Source: GCA-003244245 sp035606945 (lineage in GTDB: Bacteria > Actinomycetota > Actinomycetes > Mycobacteriales > Pseudonocardiaceae). From it: DNA of 64,000 nt. Positions 16,713-27,394 of the stretch are shown one piece after another. The notes beneath the pieces were generated by a model. That model was not told the DNA's origin, searched no databases, and saw nothing but the letters and a program-made list of their open reading frames with translations. Every line of letters starts with the position of its first letter. Within the stretch, counting starts at the first letter, position 1. The position numbers and the translations under genes are program-made. The DNA is taken from positions 1 to 64,000 of the forward strand of contig DATNDR010000132.1 in the NCBI GenBank assembly GCA_035606945.1. The letters are read 5' to 3'.

Positions 16713-17489
16713 TCAGCGTCCAGTGAATGTCGCCTTGCCGGGACCGTGCTCGAGGAACGAGCGCATCCCGGTCACCCGATCCTCGGTGTGCGCCAGCGCC
16801 GCGAAAGCCTCACCCTCCAGTTGCAAACCCTCGCTGAGATCGACGTCGAGCCCGTCGTCGATGGCCGCCTTGGCTGCGGCCAGCGCACGCGCCGGCCCCG
16901 CAACGAACTGCTGGGCCCAGCGCCGCGCCGCGGCATACGCCTCGCCCGAGCCGACCACCTCATCGACCAGACCGATCCGCAGAGCCTCGTCAGCGCGGGC
17001 GAACCGGCCGGTGTAGATCAGTTCCTTGGCCCGGGACGGGCCGATCAGCCGCGGAAGCCGCTGGGTTCCACCGGCACCGGGGATGATCCCGAGCAGGATC
17101 TCCGGCTGGCCGATCTTGGCGTCCTCGGCAGCGATACGCCGGTCACAGCACAGCGCGAGCTCACAGCCACCGCCCAGCGCAAAACCCGTGATCGCGGCCA
17201 CGGTCGGTTTCGGGATGTCCGCCACCATGGCGAACGACGACGACAGCTCTGCGGCCAACGTCGGCATCTCGTCCGCGGACGCCGTCGCCATCTCCCTGAC
17301 GTCCGCGCCGGCCGCGAACACCCGGTCGCCGCCGTAGACGATCACCGCCCGGATGTCGTCGCGCTGCGCCGCCTCCTGCGCGGCCTGCCGGATCTCCCCG
17401 GCGCACGTGCGGTTCAGGGCGTTCATCGGCGGACGGTCCACCTGGATGGTACCGATACCGCCGTCCACCTCGAGCCTGACGAACTCCAT
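16713..17489 (-). CDS. enoyl-CoA hydratase/isomerase (crotonase family)
   Basis: 258-residue crotonase-fold enzyme. The oxyanion-hole segments AAGADVREM and FALGGGCELALCCDRR are conserved, and the catalytic glutamate region reads IGQPEILLGIIPGAGGTQRL, as in true hydratases. It probably hydrates 2-enoyl-CoA in beta-oxidation. It sits 11 bp downstream of the ABC ATPase gene and immediately before the VanZ-like gene, so the three likely share a transcript. Mycobacteria have a similar echA/ABC pairing in the region after etfAB. Confidence 0.92.
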   Translation of the reverse strand: MEFVRLEVDGGIGTIQVDRPPMNALNRTCAGEIRQAAQEAAQRDDIRAVIVYGGDRVFAAGADVREMATASADEMPTLAAELSSSFAMVADIPKPTVAAITGFALGGGCELALCCDRRIAAEDAKIGQPEILLGIIPGAGGTQRLPRLIGPSRAKELIYTGRFARADEALRIGLVDEVVGSGEAYAAARRWAQQFVAGPARALAAAKAAIDDGLDVDLSEGLQLEGEAFAALAHTEDRVTGMRSFLEHGPGKATFTGR

Positions 17490-17500
17490 GGCTTCGCACG

Positions 17501-18331
17501 CTACCTGCGGTAGGCGAAATAGCGCTGCCCAGAACGGCGCAACACCAGATCCACGCCGAAGGTCTTCGACAGGTTGTCCGTGGTCAGCACCGCCTCCAGC
17601 AAGCCCTGGGCGACCACAATCCCGTCGCGCATCAGCATGGCGTGCGTGAAGCCCGGCGGGATCTCCTCGACGTGATGGGTCACCAACACCGTCGCCGGGG
17701 AATCCGGATCAGCGGCCAGTTCACCCAGCCGGAATAGCAGATCTTCCCGTCCGCCGAGGTCGAGCCCAGCCGCCGGCTCATCGAGTAAGAGCAGCTCCGG
17801 ATCGGTCATCAGCGACCTTGCGATCAGCGCCCGTTTGCGTTCGCCCTCCGACAGGGTGCCGAAGCGTCGATCGGCCATCGCGCCGACGCCGAAGTCGGCC
17901 AGCAACCCGATCGCCCGCGCCCGGTCCAGAGCTTCGTAGCGCTCCCGCCACCTGCCGAGCACTGCATAACCGGCGCTGATCACCAGATCGGACACCAGCT
18001 CGTCGGTGGGGATCCGGCTGGCCAGGGACGCCGAGGAGAACCCGATCCGCGGTCTCAGCTCGAACACATCGGTGCGGCCCAACCGTTGCCCGAGCACGTG
18101 AACGGTGCCGCAGGTCGGATGCAGCTCAGTCGCGGCCAGCCGCAGCAGGGTGGTCTTCCCGGCGCCGTTGGGTCCCAGGACGACCCACTTCTCGTCCAGC
18201 TCCACCTGCCAGTCGACCCGCTCGAGCAGCGTGCCGGCGCCGCGCCGGACGCCCACCCCGTCCATCCGCACCACGAGATCGGTCAGGTCGAGGGTGCTGT
18301 TCTCGGCTGCCTGCCGATCCCGCTCGGTCAC
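17501..18331 (-). CDS. ABC transporter ATP-binding protein
   Basis: 276-residue stand-alone ATPase. Walker A is GPNGAGKTT, the signature loop LSEGERKRALIARSL, Walker B LLLLDEPAAGLD, and the switch histidine is in LVTHHVEEIP. No permease or binding protein is encoded nearby, so its partner is unknown; relatives are annotated as generic or metal-type ABC ATPases. The GTG at 18331 is chosen because the frame upstream runs into the glgX coding region on the other strand. Only 36 bp separate its start from that of divergent glgX, so the two promoters must overlap. Confidence 0.92.
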   Translation of the reverse strand: MTERDRQAAENSTLDLTDLVVRMDGVGVRRGAGTLLERVDWQVELDEKWVVLGPNGAGKTTLLRLAATELHPTCGTVHVLGQRLGRTDVFELRPRIGFSSASLASRIPTDELVSDLVISAGYAVLGRWRERYEALDRARAIGLLADFGVGAMADRRFGTLSEGERKRALIARSLMTDPELLLLDEPAAGLDLGGREDLLFRLGELAADPDSPATVLVTHHVEEIPPGFTHAMLMRDGIVVAQGLLEAVLTTDNLSKTFGVDLVLRRSGQRYFAYRR

Positions 18332-18367
18332 CCGGTCATTGTGCGCACTGGAGCAGAATGGGCGTCT

Positions 18368-20440
18368 GTGACCCGCCCGCAGGTCGGCCGACCGTTTCCC
18401 CTCGGCGCGCACGCCGAGGGCGGCGGGGTGCGCTTCGCGGTGGCGTCGTCGATCGCCGAGGCCGTCGAGGTGTGCCTGCTGTCCGCCGATGGCCAGGAGC
18501 AGCGGGTGCCGCTGGCCGAGCGCACCTTCGGGGTATGGCACGGGCTGCTCAGTGGCATCGGTCCCGGGCAGCGCTACGGCTACCGGGTCCACGGGCCGTG
18601 GAACCCCGGGCGCGGCCAGTGGTGTAACCCCGCCAAGTTGCTCGTGGATCCGTACGCGCGCCGGGTCGAAGGTGCCGTGACCGACCCGCGGGCCGCGCTG
18701 GGTTACCGCGACGATCCCCGAGGGCCCCGGTGTGACATCGATTCGCGTGGCAGTGTGCCGGTGTCCGTGGTCACCGCACCCGGTGGACCGGACACCGGCC
18801 CCCGGCCCGACGTGCCGTGGGAGCAAACCGTGATCTACGAGCTGCACGTACGCGGCTTCACCCGGACCCATCCCCAGGTGCCGCTCGAGCACCGCGGCAC
18901 CTACCTGGGTCTGACCCATCCAGCAGTGCTCGACTACCTCACCGAGCTGGGCGTCACCACCGTGGAGCTGCTGCCGGTGGCTGCGTTCTGCCCCGAGCCG
19001 TCCCTGCTGCGCACTGGCAGGCCCAACTACTGGGGCTACTCACCCCTGGCCATGCTCGCGGTCCATCCGGGGTATGCCGCGGTGCCCGGCGACGAGGTCG
19101 CAGAATTCCGGACGATGGTCGCCGCGCTGCACGCCGCGGGGCTCGAAGTGATCGTCGACGTGGTAGCCAACCACACCTGCGAAGGTCCCGTGGATGGCCT
19201 CACCCTGTGCTACCGGGGGTTGGATGCGCCTGCCTACTACCTTGGGCGCGACCTCACCGGCTGCGGCAACACCCTGGACGCCGGTTCGCTGACGGTGGTG
19301 CGGCTGGTCACCGACGCGTTGCGGTACTGGGCGGGCGAACTGGGCGTCGACGGCTTCCGGCTGGACCTGGCCAGCGTGCTGGGACGGCCCCGGGGCGGGC
19401 CGTTCGATCCGGGCGCGCCGGTGCTCACCGCGATTGCCGTCGACCCACTGCTGAACACCCGCAAGCTCATCGCCGAGCCCTGGGACGCCACCTCCGACGG
19501 GTACCGGGTTGGCGGGTTTCCCGCTGACTTCAGCGAGTGGAACGGCCGCTACCGCGACGTCGTGCGCGATTTCTGGCGTGGCGTCCCGGGCGTCAGCGAG
19601 CTCGCGTCCCGGCTGGCAGGCAGCTCGGACCTCTACGCGGGCAGCGGGCGCCGGCCGTGGGCGTCGATCAACTTCATCACCGCTCACGACGGGTTCACGT
19701 TGCGCGATCTGGTCTCCTACAACCGCAAGTACAACGACGCCAACGGTGAGGGCGGCGCCGACGGCACCGATGACAACCGCTCCTGGAACTGCGGTGCCGA
19801 AGGGCCGACCGACGATCCGGTGGTGCGCAGTCTGCGGGACCGCCAGGCCCGTAACCTGCTCGCCACCCTGATGCTGTCCACTGGCACGCCGATGCTGCCG
19901 GCCGGTGACGAACGCTGGCGCACCCAAGGCGGCAACAACAACCCGTACCCGCTTGACGACGAGACCTCGTGGCTGGACTGGTCGGCTGACCCGGACGCCG
20001 AGATTTTCACGGTGTTCACCCGTCGCCTGCTCGAGCTGCGCAACACGACGCCCGCTCTACGCCAACCCGAGTTCTTCGAAGGGCGTATCACTCCCAGCGA
20101 CGCCCCTGACCTGGTGTGGTTGCATCCAGAGGGCCGCCCGATGGATCTCGGCGACTGGCGCGATGCCGGTCAGCAAACCCTCGGCATGTGGATCAACGGC
20201 GCCGACGTGCGGTCCCACCCGCCGATCGCGACGACCGACTCGTGGCTACTGGTGCTGCATGCCGCCGCCCACCCGATCATGTTCACACTGCCCGGGCCCG
20301 AGTACGGCGAGCGCTACGAGCCGGTGCTCGACACCGCATCCCTGGACGGCCAGCCCACCCACCCGCGAAGCCGCCGCCCCAGCACCCGGATGGCCGTACC
20401 CGCCCGAAGCGTCCTGCTGTTCCGCGCGGTGCGCCACTAG
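18368..20440 (+). CDS. glgX: glycogen debranching enzyme GlgX/TreX
   Basis: 690-residue GH13 isoamylase-type enzyme that cleaves alpha-1,6 branches of glycogen. An N-terminal CBM48-like domain (GQRYGYRVHGPWNP) precedes the barrel. The catalytic residues are in DGFRLDLASVLGR (nucleophile), LIAEPWD (acid/base) and ITAHDGFTLRDL (transition-state Asp). The GTG at 18368 is the first in-frame start after the divergent ABC gene and gives the usual N-terminus (RPFPLGAHAEGGGVRFAVAS). Convergent glgP follows, separated by a 53-bp spacer with a palindromic repeat. In this context it trims glucan for GlgP and TreS. Confidence 0.96.
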   Translation: MTRPQVGRPFPLGAHAEGGGVRFAVASSIAEAVEVCLLSADGQEQRVPLAERTFGVWHGLLSGIGPGQRYGYRVHGPWNPGRGQWCNPAKLLVDPYARRVEGAVTDPRAALGYRDDPRGPRCDIDSRGSVPVSVVTAPGGPDTGPRPDVPWEQTVIYELHVRGFTRTHPQVPLEHRGTYLGLTHPAVLDYLTELGVTTVELLPVAAFCPEPSLLRTGRPNYWGYSPLAMLAVHPGYAAVPGDEVAEFRTMVAALHAAGLEVIVDVVANHTCEGPVDGLTLCYRGLDAPAYYLGRDLTGCGNTLDAGSLTVVRLVTDALRYWAGELGVDGFRLDLASVLGRPRGGPFDPGAPVLTAIAVDPLLNTRKLIAEPWDATSDGYRVGGFPADFSEWNGRYRDVVRDFWRGVPGVSELASRLAGSSDLYAGSGRRPWASINFITAHDGFTLRDLVSYNRKYNDANGEGGADGTDDNRSWNCGAEGPTDDPVVRSLRDRQARNLLATLMLSTGTPMLPAGDERWRTQGGNNNPYPLDDETSWLDWSADPDAEIFTVFTRRLLELRNTTPALRQPEFFEGRITPSDAPDLVWLHPEGRPMDLGDWRDAGQQTLGMWINGADVRSHPPIATTDSWLLVLHAAAHPIMFTLPGPEYGERYEPVLDTASLDGQPTHPRSRRPSTRMAVPARSVLLFRAVRH

Positions 20441-20456
20441 CCAGCGGTGCCACCAG

Positions 20457-20479
20457 CCCGACACGGAGACATATCGGGG
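20457..20479. repeat. single copy of the ATATCGGGG-type palindromic repeat
   Basis: Imperfect palindrome with ends CCCGA and TCGGGG around GGAGACATA, between the convergent stops of glgX and glgP. It matches the unit at 58274-58297 at all but two of its bases (one C/T change and one lost C). It may act as a bidirectional terminator here; the recurrence 38 kb away shows it is a dispersed element. Confidence 0.8.
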
Positions 20480-20493
20480 TGGGAAGCGGGCGG

Positions 20494-23073
20494 TCAGGTG
20501 GCTAGGTGCAGGAGGCCGAACTCGGCGGGGGTGGCCATCAGCGGGTGCTGGGGCAGGACGCGGACGGTGTAGCCGAGCAGGCCGGCATGGGGCAGGCGCA
20601 CGGTGGCCTCGAACCGGTTGCCGTCACGGTCTCCATCACCTTGCGGGTGCATCGTCACCACGAGCGGGTCCGGCAGCTCGTCGCTGCCGTCGACCCGGCC
20701 CACGACCGCCTGCACCTGCACGTCGCCCGGCTGCAGGCCACCCAACACGACGGCGGCGCGGACGGTCATCTCCGAGCCCAATGTCGGCGTGTCGGGCAGG
20801 CCGGTGATGTCGACCTGGGCGACCCGAACCGCGGGCCATGCAGCGCGGACCCGCGCGCGGTACGCGGCCAGCTCGCGGGCCCCGGCGAAGTCGTCGGCGA
20901 GGACCACCGCAGCCGACTCGGCGGCCGGCGCGTAAAGCCGCTCCACGTACTCCTGCACCATGCGCGAGGCCTGCACTTGAGGGCTCAGCGTGGCCAGGGT
21001 GTGGCGCACCAGAGACACCCAACTGGTCGGCACCCCGTCGGGGCCCCGGTCGTAGAACTGGGGAGCCACCTGAGTGGCGATCAGCTCGTAGAGCGCGTTG
21101 GCCTCCAGGGTGTCGCGCCGGTCGGGGTTCTCCACGCCATCGGCGGTCGGGATCGCCCAGCCGTTCTTGCCGTCGTAGAGCTCGTCCCACCAGCCGTCCC
21201 GGATGGACAGGTTCAACCCGCCGTTGAGCGCCGATTTCATCCCCGATGTGCCGCAGGCCTCCAACGGCCGCAGCGGGTTGTTCAGCCACACGTCGCAGCC
21301 CCAGTACAGGTACCGAGCCATCGACATGTCATAGTCGGGCAGAAACACCATCCGGTGCCGCACATCCGGCGCGTCGGCGAACTGCACGACCTGCTGGATC
21401 AACGCCTTGCCGCCGTCATCCGCGGGATGCGACTTACCAGCGATGATCAGCTGCACCGGGTGGTCGGGGTCCAGCAACAGCGCGCGCAGCCGCTCCCGGT
21501 CCCGCAGCATCAGGGTCAGCCGCTTGTAGGTGGGGACCCGGCGAGCGAAACCCAGGGTCAGCACCTGGGGGTCGAAGACCCGCGAGGTCCAGCCCAGCTC
21601 CGGCGCCGAGGCGCCGCGCTCCAGCCACGCGGCCCGAACTCGCCTGCGTACCTCCTCCACGAGCTTTTCCCGCAGCGCCCAGCGCAGGTTCCAGAGCACG
21701 GTGTCGGGAACCGACAGCGCTGCAGTGCTCCCGTCGGCCCTGTCGCCCCTGTCGCCGCCGTCGCCACTACCGGACTCACCGAGCAGGCCGGCGACCTCCC
21801 GTGCCGTCCAGGTCGGCCCGTGCACGCCGTTGGTGACCGACCCGATCGGCACCTCGTCGACGTCGAACTGCGGCCACAGACCGCGGAACATCGCCCGGGA
21901 CACGGCACCGTGCAGCTGCGAGACACCGTTGGCGCGCTGGGCCAGGCGCAGCCCCATGTGCGCCATGTTGAACATCCCTGGGTTCTCCTCGGCGCCCAGC
22001 GCCAGCACCCGCTCGACGTCCACCCCGGGCAGCAGCGCGCACTCGGGCGATGACTCGCCGAAATGGTGCCAGACCAGGCCGCCCGGGAAACGATCGATCC
22101 CGGCGGGTACCGGCGTGTGCGTGGTGAAGACGGTCCCGGCGCGGACCGCTGTCAGAGCCTCGTCGAAGGTCAGCCCTTCCGCGCTGATCAGCTCACGGAT
22201 CCGTTCCAGGCCGAGGAACCCGCAGTGGCCCTCGTTGGTGTGGAACACCTGGGGGTCGGGATGGCCGGTGAGCGTGCAGAACAGTCGCACTGCACGGACC
22301 CCGCCGACCCCGGCGAGGATCTCCTGGGTGATCCGGTGGCCCTGGTCGCCGCCGTAGAGCCGGTCGGTGACCCCGCGCAGATCGTCGGGATTCTCCGCGA
22401 TGTCGGAGTCCAGCAGAAGCAGCGGCACCCGCCCGACGTCAGCCCGCCAGATGCGGGCCCGGAGGACTCGCGCGCCGGGCATGCCGACTCCGACCAGCAG
22501 TGGCGCGCCGGTGGCATCGGACAGCAGGCTCAGCGGCAATCCCAGCGGGTCCAGCGCCGGGTAGTGCTCCAACTGCCAGCCGTCCAGCGACAACGACTGC
22601 CGGAAATACCCCGAGCCGTAGAGCAGCCCGATTCCGATCAGCGGCACTCCCAGGTCCGAGGCGGCCTTGAGGTGGTCACCCGCCAGCACGCCGAGGCCGC
22701 CGGAGTAGAACGGCAACACTTCCGAAACACCGAACTCCATGGAGAAGTACGCGATCGCACCCGGCAGCGCGCCAGGGTGGTGCTGGTACCACCGGGGTTC
22801 GTCCAGGTAGCGGCGCAGGTCCTGGGCGAGCGCCGCGGTGCGGGCCACCACGGTTTCGTCAGCGGCCAGCGTGCTCAGCCGCCGGGGGGCGATCTCCCCG
22901 AGCAGCCGCACCGGATCACCGTGCACGGCCGTCCAGGTGCGCTCGTCCAACGAAGCGAACAAGTCCTGGGTCGGCTGGTGCCAGGTCCACCGCAGGTTGG
23001 TGGCCAGTGTCTCCAGTGCCGCGAGCGGCTCAGGCAGCTGGGCGCGGACGGTGAAGCGGCGCAGTGCTCTCAC
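20494..23073 (-). CDS. glgP: alpha-glucan (glycogen) phosphorylase
   Basis: 859-residue GT35 phosphorylase that releases glucose-1-phosphate from alpha-1,4-glucan ends. It is the long actinobacterial type, beginning with a DUF3417 domain (LEALATNLRWTWHQPTQDLF-like start: ETLATNLRWTWHQPT). The PLP-lysine region is EACGTSGMKSALNGG, followed by LNLSIRDGWWDE. A central acidic-polar insert (SGSGDGGDRGDRADG, about residue 435) looks like a flexible loop peculiar to this copy. Start MRALRRFTVRAQLPEP is typical. It is convergent with glgX and divergent from glgE, so the glucan genes are clustered but not one operon. Confidence 0.96.
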   Translation of the reverse strand: MRALRRFTVRAQLPEPLAALETLATNLRWTWHQPTQDLFASLDERTWTAVHGDPVRLLGEIAPRRLSTLAADETVVARTAALAQDLRRYLDEPRWYQHHPGALPGAIAYFSMEFGVSEVLPFYSGGLGVLAGDHLKAASDLGVPLIGIGLLYGSGYFRQSLSLDGWQLEHYPALDPLGLPLSLLSDATGAPLLVGVGMPGARVLRARIWRADVGRVPLLLLDSDIAENPDDLRGVTDRLYGGDQGHRITQEILAGVGGVRAVRLFCTLTGHPDPQVFHTNEGHCGFLGLERIRELISAEGLTFDEALTAVRAGTVFTTHTPVPAGIDRFPGGLVWHHFGESSPECALLPGVDVERVLALGAEENPGMFNMAHMGLRLAQRANGVSQLHGAVSRAMFRGLWPQFDVDEVPIGSVTNGVHGPTWTAREVAGLLGESGSGDGGDRGDRADGSTAALSVPDTVLWNLRWALREKLVEEVRRRVRAAWLERGASAPELGWTSRVFDPQVLTLGFARRVPTYKRLTLMLRDRERLRALLLDPDHPVQLIIAGKSHPADDGGKALIQQVVQFADAPDVRHRMVFLPDYDMSMARYLYWGCDVWLNNPLRPLEACGTSGMKSALNGGLNLSIRDGWWDELYDGKNGWAIPTADGVENPDRRDTLEANALYELIATQVAPQFYDRGPDGVPTSWVSLVRHTLATLSPQVQASRMVQEYVERLYAPAAESAAVVLADDFAGARELAAYRARVRAAWPAVRVAQVDITGLPDTPTLGSEMTVRAAVVLGGLQPGDVQVQAVVGRVDGSDELPDPLVVTMHPQGDGDRDGNRFEATVRLPHAGLLGYTVRVLPQHPLMATPAEFGLLHLAT

Positions 23074-23241
23074 GGGCGGACTTTATCCCGCGATGGTGCG
23101 TTGCGGACGCAGACCGTTCGTTACGAACACCTGATTACCGCGGGCGGCGGTAAAAAACCGGTCACGGGAAGAAGATCCGGCGCGCGACGCAAGTCCGGCC
23201 ACGGCAGACTGGACCCGGGACCGAGGGAAGGGGCGCCAGCG

Positions 23242-25212
<1,971 letters not shown>

Positions 25213-25332
25213 GGGTCGAACGCCCTGAACGCTGTCGGCAGATCGCATGCGGTCTCTCGTCACCTGAGCGGACCTGACCGCGCGAGAGCCGTCGGTCGCC
25301 GAGATAGGAGCCCGCAGGTCGCGGCAAAGGCT

Positions 25333-26484
25333 TCAGATGATGACGCGCTGACCGGGGTGGTCAAGCCAGGTCCACTGCTCGGTGTCGGTCACGCTCACGC
25401 CGAGCCGAGTGTAGGCCGGTCGACCGTGCCGGACCCACCAGGCGTGGGCTTGCTCAATTTCGTCCCAGAGCCGTCGGGGGCCGTGCTGGCGGACGGGGTG
25501 GACCGTGCACCCGCGGCGCACATCAACGGTGGCCCAGGATCTCGTGGTCGGGTCGTGGACCCGAACGCGGTGGTGGTGGGCGTCCTCAGGATCGTCCTCC
25601 ACGATCTTGTGACAGTGCGGGACCAGCACACCGACCGTCAGTGCGCCGGAGAACTCGCCGACCACCTCATACACCCATAGGCTCGTCATGCTGTCCTGCG
25701 CATCGCCGACCTCGCCGCCATCGAGCGGGCAGACCGGTTCCTGCTGGTCCCGCAGCCGCATGAAGGCCAGGTTTCCCGACAAAGCACCGGATGCGCTGCC
25801 ATCGGTGGCCACGACCAGTCGTGCCAGGACACCATTGTGGTAGTCCGGTCCCCACGGGCTCACGATGATCCCGCCAGGGCGGGTCTGGGCGATCCAGGGA
25901 TAGGGCACCTGACCGGGCCGGACGGAGGCGGTGGCGATGATCCGGTCATAGGGTGCACCCGCCGGATAACCGGCCCCGCCATCTCCGATGATCATGGTCG
26001 GGGCGTAGCCGGCCGCGGACAGGTTGGCGTGGGCTCGCTGCGCCACCGTGGTGTCGATCTCCATGGTGGACACCGCGTCGTCGCCGAGCCGCGCGGCCAG
26101 CAGCGCGGCGTGGTAGCCGGTGCCGGTACCGATCTCCAGCACCCGGTGCCCCTCGTGCACGTCCAGCGCCGCGAGCATGCTCAGCACCAGGGATGGCCGC
26201 GAGGCCGAGCTGGTGGGCCGGTCTCCGGTGGTGTCCGGCCACACCGTGGCGCCGTTGTCGAACTGAGTCATGATCGCCGTATCGGAGGTGACTACCTGCC
26301 ACCACCACTGCGGGTCGATCTCCCGATCGATTGGCTGCGGCTCATCGCCCGCGTCGTACACCCAGATCCGGGCCGGGATGAACAGCGCCCGCTGCACCGC
26401 GCGGATCACCTCGCCCCATCCAGCAGGAATCGTGCCGGCCAGCTCCGCAAGAAGGCGCTCAGCCATTTTCACCGGCCTGGTCAT
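25333..26484 (-). CDS. PIMT-like O-methyltransferase with C-terminal extension
   Basis: 383-residue protein whose middle (VLEIGTGTGYHAALLAARLG, then STMEIDTTVAQRAHANL, then IIGDGGAGYP) is the SAM-binding core of protein-L-isoaspartate methyltransferases. The N-terminus contains IRAVQRALFIPARIWV, resembling the VPRHxFVP segment of PIMTs, followed by a Trp-rich stretch (DPQWWWQVVTSD). About 130 C-terminal residues extend beyond the PIMT fold. Such proteins occur as tailoring enzymes of RiPP clusters and as orphans near XRE regulators in actinomycetes. No ATP-grasp or lanthionine synthetase is nearby. The ATG at 26484 is preferred over an upstream tail. It is probably in one operon with the two small frames before it. 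Confidence 0.8.
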   Translation of the reverse strand: MTRPVKMAERLLAELAGTIPAGWGEVIRAVQRALFIPARIWVYDAGDEPQPIDREIDPQWWWQVVTSDTAIMTQFDNGATVWPDTTGDRPTSSASRPSLVLSMLAALDVHEGHRVLEIGTGTGYHAALLAARLGDDAVSTMEIDTTVAQRAHANLSAAGYAPTMIIGDGGAGYPAGAPYDRIIATASVRPGQVPYPWIAQTRPGGIIVSPWGPDYHNGVLARLVVATDGSASGALSGNLAFMRLRDQQEPVCPLDGGEVGDAQDSMTSLWVYEVVGEFSGALTVGVLVPHCHKIVEDDPEDAHHHRVRVHDPTTRSWATVDVRRGCTVHPVRQHGPRRLWDEIEQAHAWWVRHGRPAYTRLGVSVTDTEQWTWLDHPGQRVII

Positions 26485-26605
26485 CCGACTCGTCGTCTTC
26501 CAGCTGCCCAGCGTGTTTACCCTCGCCGTAGTCGTGGGGCTTTTCCCATTTGGACGGTCGGGGCTACGCACCTCACCATCCCCGCTGGTGTCTCGTTTGC
26601 CCACG

Positions 26606-26995
26606 TCAATTACCCCCCATCCAATCTGGCGACCCACGCGGCGACGCGCGGGTGGCTACGATAATCGAGACCTCCCAGTCGCACACTGCGGCGTGTAGCA
26701 CGGTTAGCGCGTCCCCGTTCACCCGCTGGGTGACCAGTGGCCCACCCGGCGTGATCAATGACGATTTGCGTGCCCGTGTGGCAGTGCACGCTTGGCCGAA
26801 TCCGGCAAGGTAGATCGTGTCCCGCCAGTCGAAGCTGTCACGCACGCCCCAGAGCGGCCCGTCCGGGCCCGGGGCAACCCGTAGGAAGCAGAAACCGCTA
26901 CGCTTGGCGGCATCCAGCAGGCGCTTCGCGGCGGCCAGATCCGGACTCTCCGCGTTCACGACGACGACCACATCGAGCGGGTCGGGCAATGCCAA
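26606..26995 (-). CDS. hypothetical protein, probably N-terminally frameshifted
   Basis: 129 residues from a TTG at 26995; no family recognised. The sequence is protein-like (LDVVVVVNAESPDLAAAKRL, then GFCFLRVAPGPDGPLWGVRD, then TIYLAGFGQACTATRA). The frame stays open and protein-like upstream to a stop at 27046 (reading RRVFADHVNALALPDPLD) but contains no start codon there other than this TTG, and no Shine-Dalgarno. The well-initiated frame at 27243 overlaps it in a different phase. The simplest reading is one gene of about 210 codons with a frameshift near 27040; two overlapping genes are the alternative. It precedes the PIMT-like gene. Confidence 0.5.
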   Translation of the reverse strand: MALPDPLDVVVVVNAESPDLAAAKRLLDAAKRSGFCFLRVAPGPDGPLWGVRDSFDWRDTIYLAGFGQACTATRARKSSLITPGGPLVTQRVNGDALTVLHAAVCDWEVSIIVATRASPRGSPDWMGGN

Positions 26996-27243
26996 AGCGT
27001 TGACGTGATCGGCAAAGACTCGCCGGGTGTGGGCACTGGTTGGTCATCAAGTGGAGCACGGCGGGACCGGGGGCTATCGAGGGAATGCTCCTCGGCCCCG
27101 CCGTGATGGGGTACCGGCCGTCCCGCCTCGCGGAACTTGCGGGGAGGACGCGGAAGTGAGACGGCCGGGGTCTGCGACGGATCAGTGCGCGGATCGTCGG
27201 TGATCCCGCGCGCAGGGCACCCGGTGGTCGTCCTCGCGGTCAC
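26956..27243 (-). CDS. Shine-Dalgarno-led small frame (N-terminal part of the next gene or a peptide)
   Basis: 95 codons from a GTG at 27243 with AAAGGAGGT (27261-27253) nine nt upstream, the strongest ribosome site in this part of the window. The product is Pro/Arg-rich (TDDPRTDPSQTPAVSLPRPP, then RKFREAGRPVPHHGG). The first two thirds have strong third-position GC, and the last third (from about 27040) does not. That suggests real coding up to a frameshift, after which the sense frame is the 26606-26995 one. Too short for a confident family call. It is divergent from the XRE-TPR gene. Confidence 0.5.
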   Translation of the reverse strand: MTARTTTGCPARGITDDPRTDPSQTPAVSLPRPPRKFREAGRPVPHHGGAEEHSLDSPRSRRAPLDDQPVPTPGESLPITSTLWHCPTRSMWSSS

Positions 27244-27394
27244 AACCAGAGCACCTCCTTTGCGATGGCTCGTCAACCAGCGGGTGCGGCATCAGCTGCA
27301 CGATGGCCGCCGCTGGTGGGTGTAAGAAGACGCCACGGAATAATTTGCTCACAACGATCAGCAAATCAGCGCACGGGTCAGGTGGTGGGCCACG

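Noticed and set aside
22063..23241. About 390 open codons preceding glgE on the plus strand
   Set aside because: They mirror the glgP gene on the opposite strand and have no domain similarity; glgE begins at 23242.
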